Assembly: GCA_964613385.1 (NCBI GenBank)
Contig: CAZTGZ010000013.1
Span: forward strand, 1 to 64,000
Origin: CAZTGZ01 sp964613385
GTDB taxonomy: Bacteria > Bacteroidota > Bacteroidia > NS11-12g > UBA9320
Reading direction: 5' to 3'
DNA length: 64,000 bases
Shown here: in pieces, positions 1-9,116 of the stretch
How the letters are laid out: each line of letters opens with the position of its first letter
Position numbering within the stretch: the first letter of the stretch is position 1
The notes under the pieces: generated by a model
The model's input: only the letters and a program-made list of their open reading frames with translations
Databases searched by the model: none
What the model was told of the DNA's origin: nothing
Position numbers and translations under genes: made by a program

Positions 1-242
1 ATCCTGAACGCGGCTTCGTCTATCTGGAAAATAAAGGTAATCATACCTATGCTTCTCAATCCATGCCTATCGAAAAATTGGGAAGATGGTTGCTCATGGA
101 TATCTCGGATGACGATCAGGACGGCGATTTGGATATCTATCTCGGTTCGCTGAGTATGCAACCAAAACCGGATAAGGGGCTACTCAAAAGTTGGACCAAC
201 AAGGGAATTCCTTATATTATTTTAATAAACAATACAAAATAA
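1..242 (+). CDS. FG-GAP/VCBS repeat protein, C-terminal end (partial)
   Basis: The reading frame is open from the window edge to a TAA at 240-242. It encodes about 79 residues containing the acidic calcium-loop signature DDDQDGDLDIY, typical of FG-GAP/VCBS repeats. These repeats form beta-propeller blades in secreted or surface proteins, often of the ASPIC/UnbV or T9SS type in Bacteroidota. The 5' part lies outside the window, so total length, signal peptide and other domains cannot be judged. No sorting domain follows the repeat: the protein ends in a short hydrophobic, Asn-rich tail. The family call is firm for the repeat only. Confidence 0.75.
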   Translation, partial: PERGFVYLENKGNHTYASQSMPIEKLGRWLLMDISDDDQDGDLDIYLGSLSMQPKPDKGLLKSWTNKGIPYIILINNTK

Positions 243-294
243 CTATAAGACACTTTATCATATACTACGGCGTTATTAAGAAAATTTAATCGCC

Positions 295-1668
295 ATGAGA
301 TATGCCTTCCTGATTTTGACTGTTGTTATAAGCATTTCATTATTATCATTTTACCCTAAATCCCCCGTCTCACCACAGCCCAACGAGCAAATTCGGTCCG
401 GTTATCTGAATTATAATTTTCATGTAGACAATCAATATTTCCTTAGCACTCAAGCCGATACACATCATATACTCGCCGGGATAAAAGCCGAAAGATTTGT
501 TTCCGCGTCTACGAGCAGAGTTCCACTAAACCTATGTCTGGTCATAGACAGAAGCGGAAGTATGTCAGGTGACAAGCTTAAATATGCCAAAGAAGCCGCC
601 AAATTTCTGGTCGACCAGCTGGGAACGGAAGATTACCTCAGCATAGTTACCTATGAGAACGGTGTGCAGGTTTTGGCGCCTACACAAAAAGTGCAACATA
701 AGGATCATTTCCATAAACTCATTGCCTCCATTGAAACCGCGGGTAGTACAAATTTGAGCGGTGGCCTGATGGAAGGTTACAATCAGGTTAAAAAGAACCT
801 TAAATCAGGATATTTGAACCGTGTTTTGCTCATGTCGGATGGATTGGCCAATATGGGTATCGTAGAGCCCATGAGCATTCGTGCCCTGGCCAGTACTGCC
901 AATATGCGGGATGGTATTTCAACGTCGACTTTCGGTGTAGGAGCTGATTTTAATGAAGATCTCATGCTTGGAATTGCTGAAAATGGTTCCGGAAATTACT
1001 ATTTCATTCAAAATCCGGATGAGATTCCTGAAATATTTAAAAAAGAACTCAATGGCCTGCTAAATGTGGTCGCTCAGAATGTGAACATCGAAATAGAAAT
1101 GCCCACCGGAACCCGGGTCATCAAAGCGTATGGATATGAAATTGTGGAGAAGGATGGCAAACAGGTGGCTGTGCTCAGAGATGTTTCGTCTGAAGAAGAA
1201 AAAACTTTCCTCTTAACTTTTATCACGCAGCCCGGAATCAACCATCCCCTGGAATTTAAATCTACATTAACTTATGACGATGCTGTTGGCGGATTGGGGC
1301 ATCAGGAGCAAAGTCTCCTGGCCAGAATGCTTCCGACAGATCAGCCTTCCCTGCTGGACCAATTTATCAACGATTTGGTTATCCGTGAGTTCGCCATTTT
1401 CTATGCAAACGACATTCTAACCAGAGCCATGCAATTGGTAGATCAAAGGAGATATTCCGATGCTCAGAACCTCATTTTAACAAATGAGCCCATGAAAAAG
1501 AAATATCACAAGGTTATTGCTGAAGACAAAGTATATCAAAAGCAGGATTCAGTAATGACTACTTATAACGCAAAAATCAAGGATTACGAGAAAATGAGCA
1601 CTTCAGATCAGAAAATCATGCAAAAAAGCAGCAAGTCCCTGAACTACTCGATACAGAAGAAAAAGTGA
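295..1668 (+). CDS. secreted VWA-domain protein
   Basis: 457 residues. An N-terminal hydrophobic stretch (residues 4-20) looks like a signal peptide or anchor. A von Willebrand factor A domain covers roughly residues 78-260, with an intact MIDAS metal site: DRSGS at 85-89, a Thr in GSTNLSGG near 150, and an Asp in LLMSDG near 180. The C-terminal part (about 265-400) resembles the beta-rich region that follows VWA in YfbK-like proteins, and the tail is Lys-rich. VWA domains bind protein ligands through a divalent metal. The partner here is unknown. The gene stands alone, with about 100 bp before the next gene. Family call confident, role unknown. Confidence 0.85.
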   Translation: MRYAFLILTVVISISLLSFYPKSPVSPQPNEQIRSGYLNYNFHVDNQYFLSTQADTHHILAGIKAERFVSASTSRVPLNLCLVIDRSGSMSGDKLKYAKEAAKFLVDQLGTEDYLSIVTYENGVQVLAPTQKVQHKDHFHKLIASIETAGSTNLSGGLMEGYNQVKKNLKSGYLNRVLLMSDGLANMGIVEPMSIRALASTANMRDGISTSTFGVGADFNEDLMLGIAENGSGNYYFIQNPDEIPEIFKKELNGLLNVVAQNVNIEIEMPTGTRVIKAYGYEIVEKDGKQVAVLRDVSSEEEKTFLLTFITQPGINHPLEFKSTLTYDDAVGGLGHQEQSLLARMLPTDQPSLLDQFINDLVIREFAIFYANDILTRAMQLVDQRRYSDAQNLILTNEPMKKKYHKVIAEDKVYQKQDSVMTTYNAKIKDYEKMSTSDQKIMQKSSKSLNYSIQKKK

Positions 1669-1771
1669 GTTACGGCCTTTTCGTCCGATGAATTGAGCCG
1701 ATGACGCTCGCAAAAACTCATCGAAAATCAGGGCAATATTTGTGCTGAATTTTGGCATCCTTCAATAAATA

Positions 1772-2578
1772 ATGGATGTTTGCACGACAAAGCACCTGAT
1801 GGAATTCGAATTTATACTCGTTCAGCCCGAACACCAAAAGCATGTAGCGCTTATTCAGCTGAACCGCCCCAAAGAACTGAATGCCTTAAATCTGCAATTA
1901 ATGCAGGAGTTAAAACAAGCCTTGGCTGCCTTAGATGCAGACCCCAATGTGCGGGCCATCGTCATTACTGGCAACGAACGTGCCTTTGCTGCAGGAGCAG
2001 ACATCCGTCAGATGGCCGGGAAAAACGCCATTGACATGCTGCAAATCGATCAATTCAGCACCTGGGATCAAATCCGGAAGACAAAAAAACCCATCATCGC
2101 GGCCGTTAGCGGATTTGCCTTGGGAGGAGGCTGCGAATTGGTGATGTTGTGCGATATGGTTATTGCCAGCGAAACCGCTCAGTTCGGACAACCTGAAATC
2201 AAAATCGGCGTTATGCCGGGAGCCGGAGGAACCCAAAGACTTCCCAGAGCCGTTGGAAAGGCAAAGGCCATGGAAATGGTTCTAACCGGTGAATTCATCA
2301 ACGCACGTGAAGCGATGGCACACGGTTTAATCAACAAAGTTGTACCCGTAGAATGTTATCTGGATGAAGCCCTTAAAATGGCCGGAAAAATTGCAGAACT
2401 ATCGCCTATAGCGGTGCAAATGGCCAAAGAATCTGTGCTAAAAGCATTCGAAATGCCTTTGCAGGAAGCGCTGTTCTTTGAAAGAAAGAATTTCTATATG
2501 CTTTTTGCCACTGAAGACCAAAAAGAAGGTATGCAAGCCTTTATCGATAAACGCAAAGCCGAATTTAAAGGCAAATAA
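1772..2578 (+). CDS. enoyl-CoA hydratase (crotonase family)
   Basis: 268 residues, the usual crotonase length. It hydrates trans-2-enoyl-CoA to 3-hydroxyacyl-CoA in fatty-acid or amino-acid catabolism. The oxyanion-hole segment AGADIRQM, the first catalytic Glu in GGGCELVMLCD and the second in GQPEIKIG followed by PGAGGTQRL match rat ECH Glu144 and Glu164, so it should be an active hydratase rather than a divergent crotonase. A second ATG at 1799 would remove nine residues and fits family N-termini equally well. The M13 peptidase begins 7 bp after the stop, suggesting co-transcription. No thiolase or 3-hydroxyacyl-CoA dehydrogenase is present in the window. Confidence 0.93.
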   Translation: MDVCTTKHLMEFEFILVQPEHQKHVALIQLNRPKELNALNLQLMQELKQALAALDADPNVRAIVITGNERAFAAGADIRQMAGKNAIDMLQIDQFSTWDQIRKTKKPIIAAVSGFALGGGCELVMLCDMVIASETAQFGQPEIKIGVMPGAGGTQRLPRAVGKAKAMEMVLTGEFINAREAMAHGLINKVVPVECYLDEALKMAGKIAELSPIAVQMAKESVLKAFEMPLQEALFFERKNFYMLFATEDQKEGMQAFIDKRKAEFKGK

Positions 2579-2585
2579 TCAACCT

Positions 2586-4595
2586 ATGAAAACATTTATC
2601 ACCTTACTCACCCTTTCAACCATACTTGCGTGTTCAGTGCATAAAATGACAATCACCGGAGCAACTTTTACGAAAGCAAACATGGACACAAAAGTGCAGC
2701 CATGTGACAATTTTTATCGCTATGCCAATGGTGGCTGGATGGCCGTTAACCCCGTCCCACCCACCGAATCCAGGTGGAGTAGTTTTAACGTTTTGACCAA
2801 AGAAAATGAGAAGAAACTTCAGTCCATTGTGGACGAAGTACTTCAAGGCCAATACAAGAAAGGAAGCAACGAACAGCTCATCGCTGATTTCTATCGGAGT
2901 GCCTCCAATATGGAAGCCAGAAATAAAAACGGATTTAAAGCTCTGGAATCTGTGCTGGCAAGCATTCAGAAATCCAACAAAACAGATCTCATAGCCTTTT
3001 TACCCAATCTGATGCGCATGGGTGTAAGCTCTCCGTTCAGTATTTACGTGACCCGGGACCGCAAAAACAGCACGCAGCATATTGTGGGAATTTCTCAAAG
3101 CGGCCTGTCCCTCCCCAATCGCGACTACTATCTGAAAACCGATGAAAAATTTGTACAAATTCGTCAATCCTATGTTGAACACATCCAGAAAATCTTCGCC
3201 CTGAGCGGATTCACCCTGGCACCGGGCGAGCAAATCCTGCAATTCGAAACAGAAATAGCCAAAGCACAATGGTCCATTACGGAACAACGAGACCCGGTAA
3301 AAACTTATAACAAAGTGAGCGTATCCGATGCATCCAATGCCTACCCAATGTTGCAGTTGGCGGCTTCCATGAAAGCAGTCGGATTGGGTGCAGCCACCGA
3401 ATTAATCGTGACGCAGCCTTCATACTTTGAGAAATTGGAAACCATACTTTCCCAGACTTCCGATGAAACTTTCAGAAATTACATGCTTTGGCATCTGTTG
3501 AATAATTTCAGCGGAGCTGCCGGTGAAGAAATGGAAAAGGAAAATTTCCGTTTCTACAGCACTGTTTTAAGGGGAACCAGGGAAATGAAACCCCTCAGCG
3601 AACGCGCCCTGAATAGCGTAAATGGCATGTTGGGTGAACCTTTGGGAAAATTATTCGTTCAAAAATACTTTCCACCTCAGGCCAAAGCATATATCTCAGA
3701 AATGATTGAGAATCTCCGGTCTGCCTACAAAGAAAGTATTATGAATCTAAGCTGGATGGGCGATACCACCAAGCAAAAAGCACTCGCGAAACTTTCGTCT
3801 TTTACTTACAAAGTCGGATATCCGGAAGTTTGGAAGGACTATTCCTCCGTGGATATCAGTCCGGATAATTATATTCAGAATATCCTCAATATCCGCAAAT
3901 TTTCGCATCAGCTCATGATAGATAAATTCGGCAAACCGGTGGACAAAAAAGAATGGGGAATGACACCTCAAACGGTGAATGCCTATTACAATCCCACCGG
4001 GAACGAAATTGTATTTCCGGCCGGAATTTTACAACCACCGTTCTTCAGCCTCATGGCCGACGATGCCATGAATTATGGCGGTATCGGTGGGGTAATCGGA
4101 CATGAATTTACCCATGGTTTCGACGATCAGGGAAGCAAATATGATGGTGAAGGTAATTTGAACAACTGGTGGACAGAATCAGACAGAAATGCATTTTCGG
4201 CACTCACCAAAAAACTTGGTGAACAATACAGCAATTATGAACCTCTGCCGGGTATGCATATCAATGGCGAAATGACCATGGGTGAGAACATTGCCGATTT
4301 GGGCGGAGTAACGCTGGCCTATGCGGCTCTGATGAAAAAACTGGAAGGCAAAAAGCCCGTGCTGATAGATGGTTTTACACAGCAACAACGGTTCTTTTTG
4401 GGCTGGGCCAATGTATGGAAACAGAACATCAATGAAGACGAATTAAAGAACAGACTCATCACCGATGTGCATTCTCCCGGTGAATATCGTGTTCTGGGTC
4501 CCTTGTCCAATGTTCCGGCCTTTCATCAAGCTTTCGCCTGCCCCGATGGCTCCGCCATGAAAAAACCTGAAAATCAGGTGATAAAAATTTGGTAA
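2586..4595 (+). CDS. M13 (neprilysin-like) zinc endopeptidase lipoprotein
   Basis: The frame is open further upstream inside the hydratase gene, but the ATG at 2586 gives a clean lipoprotein signal ending in TILAC, so I start there (669 residues). M13 enzymes cleave oligopeptides. Visible hallmarks are the substrate-binding NAYYNP, the zinc motif HEFTH inside GGVIGHEFTHGFDDQGS, and the third ligand Glu in GENIADLGG. Length and motif order match full-length PepO/neprilysin proteins. The enzyme is probably tethered on the periplasmic face or the cell surface. The stop lies 8 bp before the start of the HEAT-cyclophilin gene. Confidence 0.95.
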   Translation: MKTFITLLTLSTILACSVHKMTITGATFTKANMDTKVQPCDNFYRYANGGWMAVNPVPPTESRWSSFNVLTKENEKKLQSIVDEVLQGQYKKGSNEQLIADFYRSASNMEARNKNGFKALESVLASIQKSNKTDLIAFLPNLMRMGVSSPFSIYVTRDRKNSTQHIVGISQSGLSLPNRDYYLKTDEKFVQIRQSYVEHIQKIFALSGFTLAPGEQILQFETEIAKAQWSITEQRDPVKTYNKVSVSDASNAYPMLQLAASMKAVGLGAATELIVTQPSYFEKLETILSQTSDETFRNYMLWHLLNNFSGAAGEEMEKENFRFYSTVLRGTREMKPLSERALNSVNGMLGEPLGKLFVQKYFPPQAKAYISEMIENLRSAYKESIMNLSWMGDTTKQKALAKLSSFTYKVGYPEVWKDYSSVDISPDNYIQNILNIRKFSHQLMIDKFGKPVDKKEWGMTPQTVNAYYNPTGNEIVFPAGILQPPFFSLMADDAMNYGGIGGVIGHEFTHGFDDQGSKYDGEGNLNNWWTESDRNAFSALTKKLGEQYSNYEPLPGMHINGEMTMGENIADLGGVTLAYAALMKKLEGKKPVLIDGFTQQQRFFLGWANVWKQNINEDELKNRLITDVHSPGEYRVLGPLSNVPAFHQAFACPDGSAMKKPENQVIKIW

Positions 4596-4603
4596 TCAGC
4601 AAG

Positions 4604-6238
4604 ATGAGAGCATTCAGCCGACACTTTTGGTTCCTGAGCTTTCTTAGCCTGATTTTCATCAGTCCTTCTTGTAAACTTAAAAATAACCATGTCGATCTGA
4701 CAGCAGATACAACCGCCCTGCATATCCTAAAACTGCAGGACCTGCGTGATAGCAAGTCACTCATTCATTACCTGAAATCAAAGCAGGCAATACACAGAGA
4801 AATGGCTGCTCTGGCATTTGCCAGCATTCGGGACACTTCTGCCCTTCCCTGGCTTTATGTATCTGTGCTGTCTGATGGAGACAGTGCGGTTCGGAAATCC
4901 TGTGCCCTGGCCATCGGCCAAACTGCCGATTCCACTTCAGCAACAACCTTAATAGAAGCGCTTCGCAGCGAACCTGTTCGCTCGGTTCAGGCTGTTATCC
5001 TCGAAGCCATCGGACGATGTGGAGGTCAAAAAGCGATTCACCTGCTTAAGACTTTTGGTTCCAAACAAAATCAGCTGACAGAAGCTCATGCCATGGCCAT
5101 TTATCGCCTGGCACTGAAAAAACAAACAGACCCGGAATTTCTGCCATTTCTGCGGGAATGTCTTCAGACTCCTGCGGCAGCCACCGCTTTATACGCCTGG
5201 CATAGAGCTGGATTCCCTGCCGACACGGCATTGCTCTCCCCATTAACACAATCCAAACAGGCCGAAGTTCAGCGAATGGCCAAAAGGATACTGCAAGCCA
5301 ACAAGGCCCCGCAATTCATTTCAGCAGAAACATTTCGAACCAAGTCGACGCAAATCCAAAACCCCTACCAAATCGCCATACTACTAAAAAACCTTCATCC
5401 GGAAGATCCCCAATCCATAGCTATATGGTTGGAATACACCCAATTGCAACACCCGGCTTGTATTCGCAGTCATGCCGCCGATATGTACACCCGATATGCC
5501 GCGAAATTCGCAAAACCGGAGGCTTATCTGCAAACCTTGCAGCGCTTCCTGCTTTCCGGTGACATGGCCTTACAAAGTTTGGCTGCCCTCGCCTTAATTG
5601 ACAGTTCAAAAGTGCAAACTTCCAGGGCTAAAACACTAATCCCGGAGCTGCAGCAAGCCCGAAGAAAACTGCTTCTACCCCGTGATACAGAAACACAAAG
5701 AGACCTCGACCTGGCTTTGTCCATTTTACAACAAACTTCGTATGTCAAGAAGCCGCCCTTATACAACCACCCACCTGATTGGAAACACATACAAAACCTA
5801 CCCGACACCTTGTTCATACAACTCATCACCAATAAGGGAAGTATTTACATGCAATGGTATACCCTCAAGGCACCTGCATCCGTGTCAAACATCTGTAAAT
5901 TGGTCGATTCCGGATTTTACAATGGCAAGTATTTCCATCGGGTTGTATCAGATTTTGTGATTCAGGGGGGCTGTCCCCGGGGCGACGGCTGGGGTGCACT
6001 CAATTGGAGTCAAAGAACCGAAGTGAGCAATTACCTCAAATACACCCGTGGAACAGTAGGATTGGCCAGCGCCGGACCCGACACCGAAGGTGTTCAATTC
6101 TTCATTTCCCATGTCCCCACCCCAAATCTCGAGGGCAACTATACCATACTGGGATATGTTTATCAGGGCATGGAAATAGTGGATCAAATTCAGGAAGGCG
6201 ACCAAATCATTCAAATGAAAAGACTAATACATCCCTAA
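4604..6238 (+). CDS. HEAT-repeat/cyclophilin-type peptidyl-prolyl isomerase lipoprotein
   Basis: 544 residues starting at the ATG at 4604; an in-frame TTG at 4589 lies inside the previous gene. The signal sequence ends in SPSC, a plausible relaxed lipobox. Residues about 35-390 are helical HEAT-like repeats (for example the block around KSCALAIGQTADSTSA). Residues about 400-544 form a cyclophilin domain with FHRVVSDFVIQGG, GTVGLAS, QFFISH and LEGNYTILGYV, including the catalytic Arg of FHRV. It should act as an envelope prolyl isomerase, with HEAT repeats as a client-binding scaffold (inference). Neighbouring M13 peptidase suggests a periplasmic protein-quality role. Confidence 0.9.
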   Translation: MRAFSRHFWFLSFLSLIFISPSCKLKNNHVDLTADTTALHILKLQDLRDSKSLIHYLKSKQAIHREMAALAFASIRDTSALPWLYVSVLSDGDSAVRKSCALAIGQTADSTSATTLIEALRSEPVRSVQAVILEAIGRCGGQKAIHLLKTFGSKQNQLTEAHAMAIYRLALKKQTDPEFLPFLRECLQTPAAATALYAWHRAGFPADTALLSPLTQSKQAEVQRMAKRILQANKAPQFISAETFRTKSTQIQNPYQIAILLKNLHPEDPQSIAIWLEYTQLQHPACIRSHAADMYTRYAAKFAKPEAYLQTLQRFLLSGDMALQSLAALALIDSSKVQTSRAKTLIPELQQARRKLLLPRDTETQRDLDLALSILQQTSYVKKPPLYNHPPDWKHIQNLPDTLFIQLITNKGSIYMQWYTLKAPASVSNICKLVDSGFYNGKYFHRVVSDFVIQGGCPRGDGWGALNWSQRTEVSNYLKYTRGTVGLASAGPDTEGVQFFISHVPTPNLEGNYTILGYVYQGMEIVDQIQEGDQIIQMKRLIHP

Positions 6239-6251
6239 CAAACACATAGCC

Positions 6252-6638
6252 ATGAAAACAAAGCAACCCTGGTCCATCCGAATTCCTGCCTGGATCGCCG
6301 CCATCATTTTATTTCAAACCCTGTACTTTAAATTCAGTGCACATCCTGAATCCGTAGATCTTTTCACCAAACTGGGCGTAGAACCCTGGGGGCGTTGGCT
6401 CACGGGTCTGGCCGAACTCATAGCGGGTATTTTGCTCATTGTACCGGCCTTTACGCATTGGGGCGCCTTACTTACCGCCGGTGTTATGTCCGGCGCCATC
6501 GGTTCGCACTTGCTTGTTTTGGGCGTGGTTGGCAATGATGGAGGTCTGTTATTCTCCCTAGCCTGTGTCGTATTTCTTTGCTCTGTTTTTATAGCATTTC
6601 AAATGCGAAACCAACTATTGTCCTATATCAAAAAATGA
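6252..6638 (+). CDS. DoxX-family membrane protein
   Basis: 128 residues with four predicted membrane helices (about 12-25, 52-66, 72-90, 98-114). The layout and the motif LFTKLGVEPWGRWLTGLAEL resemble DoxX/SURF4-like small membrane proteins of Bacteroidota, whose biochemical role is generally unclear. The start lies 13 bp after the HEAT-cyclophilin stop. The final ATGA overlaps the start of the following methyltransferase by 4 bp, so the two are translationally coupled. Confidence 0.8.
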   Translation: MKTKQPWSIRIPAWIAAIILFQTLYFKFSAHPESVDLFTKLGVEPWGRWLTGLAELIAGILLIVPAFTHWGALLTAGVMSGAIGSHLLVLGVVGNDGGLLFSLACVVFLCSVFIAFQMRNQLLSYIKK

Positions 6639-7258
6639 ACCCCACAGCAGATTTCTGGAATCAACGATATGCGGCGTCAGAATATGCCTATGGCTTGCAT
6701 CCAAACGAATATTTAAAAGAAAAACTGAGCAGCCTCAACCCCGGAAGCATTATGTTTCCGGCCGATGGCGAAGGTAGAAATTCCGTTTTCGCTGCAGAAC
6801 TGGGCTGGAATTCACATGCCTTCGATCTGAGTGAGCAAGGCCGCCAAAAAGCCCTGCAACTCGCGGCTCAAAAAGGCGTAAGCATACATTATCAGCTGGG
6901 TAGTCCGGATACCATAACAGTCACACCCCATGCTTACGATGCCATAGCGCTTATTTATGCGCACTTCCAGGCACAACAGCGTTTCCACTTTCATCAGCAA
7001 CTCTTACGTGGCCTGAAGCCCGGCGGTGTGCTAATCCTCGAAGCTTTCAGCAAAAAGCAATTGGCTTATCAAGCCAGGGGCGAAAAAAGCGGGGGTCCGC
7101 GCGAAGAAAACATGCTCTATTCCCTCGAAATCATACAGGAAGATTTTGGAGAGCTGCAATTTCACGAGTGCACAGAAACAGAAATCACATTGGCTGAAGG
7201 CAGCTTCCATCAGGGTTTGGGTTCCGTTATTCGATTGTTTGCTTCAAAACCCGTATAG
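6635..7258 (+). CDS. class I SAM-dependent methyltransferase (TehB/TPMT-like)
   Basis: 207 residues from the ATG at 6635, which overlaps the DoxX stop as ATGA. The glycine-rich SAM loop appears as PADGEGRNSVFAA (about residues 40-52), followed by the acidic strand end in AFDLSEQG. The first third (FWNQRYAASEYAYG) and the loop variant are typical of the TehB/thiopurine-methyltransferase-like subgroup, which often handles small oxyanions or thiols. The substrate cannot be read from the sequence. Last gene of the 1772-7258 run. Confidence 0.85.
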   Translation: MNPTADFWNQRYAASEYAYGLHPNEYLKEKLSSLNPGSIMFPADGEGRNSVFAAELGWNSHAFDLSEQGRQKALQLAAQKGVSIHYQLGSPDTITVTPHAYDAIALIYAHFQAQQRFHFHQQLLRGLKPGGVLILEAFSKKQLAYQARGEKSGGPREENMLYSLEIIQEDFGELQFHECTETEITLAEGSFHQGLGSVIRLFASKPV

Positions 7259-7500
7259 TAGTTTCTTTGTTGTTCTGGGCGTTCCCCTCGCGGGTCGGGT
7301 TACATAAAATTAGAAATTAGACATTAGAATGTAGAAATTAGGGAAAGACATTTATCACAGAGTAGCCAATTCTTACGTAAATACCATTCCGAAACAAAGT
7401 ATCGAAATCCCCATTGGGAATTCGCCTATATAGGAATAGTTCGTGAGATTCGTCTTATATCCCTAATTTGCGGCTTTAAATCCCATATTTCTTTGCCGGC
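7259..7500. other. intergenic region with TTAG-type repeat fragment
   Basis: No plausible gene. The stretch at 7308-7340 contains TTAGAAATTAG and AATGTAGA elements that recur at 8001-8030 and 8558-8580. Just before the next gene there is CTAATTTGC at about 7464, an imperfect match to the Bacteroidota -7 element, which may start transcription of the GNAT gene. Confidence 0.5.
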
Positions 7501-7965
7501 ATGACATCTACATCTACACTGCAATTCTTAAGATCCCATTCTGATCATCCGGATTTTCAATTATTAATTATGCAACTGGACGCATACTTGACTATTATCA
7601 ATGGCCAACAGGATGGCTTTTATAAGCAATACAACGTTTCAAATCTTGTTCCGCAGGTTGTGATTGCCTATCAGGAACAAATCCCGGTCGGATGTGGGGC
7701 TTTAAAAAAAATAGATGCAAACACTATGGAAATCAAAAGAATGTTTGTTCCACCGGACAAACGCAAGCAAGGCATCGCATTCGCCATTCTCACGGAATTG
7801 CAATCATGGGCAAATGAATTGGGTTATAAGCGTTTCATACTGGAAACCGGAAAAAGTATGTCAGACGCCCAGGCACTCTATCGCAAATTTGGATTTAAAC
7901 AAATTCCGAATTATGGTCCTTATACACATGTAGAGGACAGTTGTTGCTTCGAAATGACCTGGTAG
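7501..7965 (+). CDS. GNAT-family N-acetyltransferase
   Basis: 154 residues, a single GNAT domain. The acetyl-CoA pyrophosphate-binding motif is visible as RMFVPPDKRKQGIA (about residues 80-93), followed by the helix ILTELQSWA and the C-terminal strand block ALYRKFGFKQIP. The substrate is not deducible. It stands alone between repeat-bearing intergenic regions. Confidence 0.9.
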   Translation: MTSTSTLQFLRSHSDHPDFQLLIMQLDAYLTIINGQQDGFYKQYNVSNLVPQVVIAYQEQIPVGCGALKKIDANTMEIKRMFVPPDKRKQGIAFAILTELQSWANELGYKRFILETGKSMSDAQALYRKFGFKQIPNYGPYTHVEDSCCFEMTW

Positions 7966-8000
7966 AAGATATTCTTCACTCATCAAATATCCCTTGAAGA

Positions 8001-8130
8001 AATTAGAAATTAGAAATTAGAATGTAGATCTAAGAAATCTGCATTTTCTATTTCTCATTTGCTTAAATGCATACTAATACTTACTTTTACTTCTATATCC
8101 TTATCCAAACAAAATATTTTTTACGAAAAG
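8001..8130 (+). repeat. direct repeat copy 1 (about 120 bp), promoter side of 8139 gene
   Basis: Positions 8011-8110 align without gaps to 8561-8660. I count 10 differences in 100 positions. The similarity continues as TTACGAAAA (8121-8129 against 8670-8678), which in the second copy is the first codons of the gene at 8667 (MLRK). Copy 1 has lost the ATG at that place, and its gene starts later at 8139. It begins with three AAATTAG heptads. Confidence 0.8.
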
Positions 8131-8138
8131 CAATACTC

Positions 8139-8366
8139 ATGAAAACAAAATTTCTGTTGATTTTTATGTGCTGTCTAAATCTATCATATGGCGGTACCCC
8201 TTCTAGCAGTGATGCTTATTATCTTTTTGGCATTATTATCCTGATATTTGGGTGCATTATAGGAATACCCTATCTTTTCAAATACATCAGAAATAAAATT
8301 AATCATTTCAAACAGTCTAAATCTGAACATCCTATAGATCGTTCAAGTGAGGCTGAATTGCCATAA
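8139..8366 (+). CDS. small secreted or membrane protein, unknown
   Basis: 75 residues from the ATG at 8139; a longer frame from 8067 would run through the repeated leader and is less likely. There is an N-terminal signal-like helix (residues 4-16, ending near LSYGG), a second strongly hydrophobic helix (about 27-47), and a charged C-terminal tail. No family recognised. Its upstream region duplicates that of the gene at 8667, so the two may share regulation. It could also be a decayed relic. Confidence 0.45.
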   Translation: MKTKFLLIFMCCLNLSYGGTPSSSDAYYLFGIIILIFGCIIGIPYLFKYIRNKINHFKQSKSEHPIDRSSEAELP

Positions 8367-8557
8367 GAAATAAGCGTTTTCGATTTGAGCCTGAAACAAA
8401 AAATTGGACAAAAATTTAAGCTCCATTTTTCATCTGCGTTAATTTTTCAAATCCATCGAAGATAAGATTGCCCATGGGAGGATGAATTCTATGTTTATTA
8501 AGATTTTTCAATCCATTCAAAGACACCTAACCGGTTTGGTTTGATTCGCAGAAAAAA

Positions 8558-8679
8558 ATTTAGAAATTAGAATGTAGATCTAAGAAATCTGCATTTTCTG
8601 TATCTGAATTGCTTAAATGCACACTTATGCATACTTTTACTTCAATATCCATATCCAAACACCTTTATGTTACGAAAAA
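8558..8679 (+). repeat. direct repeat copy 2, covering leader and first codons of 8667 gene
   Basis: About 90 percent identical to 8011-8110 (see copy 1). It ends within the signal-peptide codons of the DUF2059 gene. It starts with one TTAGAAATTAG element rather than three heptads. The stretch between the genes (8367-8557) shows no gene. Confidence 0.8.
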
Positions 8680-9113
8680 TACTTCTATCCGCATCCCTTG
8701 TTTTCCTCCTGACCTACGGTTTCGCTCAATCCGAAAACTCCTACCGGCAAACACTCAAACAAATGTTTGAGGCAACCGGTACCGAAGAAGCCTACAAGGT
8801 TGTCATCAACCAAATGATCACCATGTTTAAAGAACAATATCCGGAAATGGGCACGGAAGACTGGGACAATCTGGAAAAGGAGTTTTTAAAAACATCCTTG
8901 AACGATCTCACCGAAATGCTGGTGCCAGTTTATAAGAAATATTTCACGGAAGCAGATCTGAAAGAAATGATTGCCTTTTACAACTCACCGGTAGGAAAGA
9001 AATTTGCCCAAACCAGTCCGATGATTATGAAAGAATCTATGGTCATTGGCCAGGAATGGGGACGGAAAATCGGAGAAGATTTTGCCAAAAAAATAGAACA
9101 AAAAAGCAAATAG
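8667..9113 (+). CDS. secreted DUF2059 protein
   Basis: 148 residues with a signal peptide ending at about FAQ (residue 21). The rest is helical and carries the DUF2059 signature around DLKEMIAFYNSPVGKKF with TSPMIMKESM, normally seen in small periplasmic proteins of unknown function. The start sits at the end of the repeated leader. The membrane-protein gene at 9117 begins 3 bp after its stop, so the two are probably co-transcribed. Confidence 0.85.
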   Translation: MLRKILLSASLVFLLTYGFAQSENSYRQTLKQMFEATGTEEAYKVVINQMITMFKEQYPEMGTEDWDNLEKEFLKTSLNDLTEMLVPVYKKYFTEADLKEMIAFYNSPVGKKFAQTSPMIMKESMVIGQEWGRKIGEDFAKKIEQKSK

Positions 9114-9116
9114 ACT

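Noticed and set aside
2478..2585. longer N-terminus of the M13 peptidase
   Set aside because: It overlaps the hydratase gene and would bury the lipoprotein signal.
8001..8027. CRISPR-like array in the AAATTAG repeats
   Set aside because: Seven-base units without spacers, and no cas genes.
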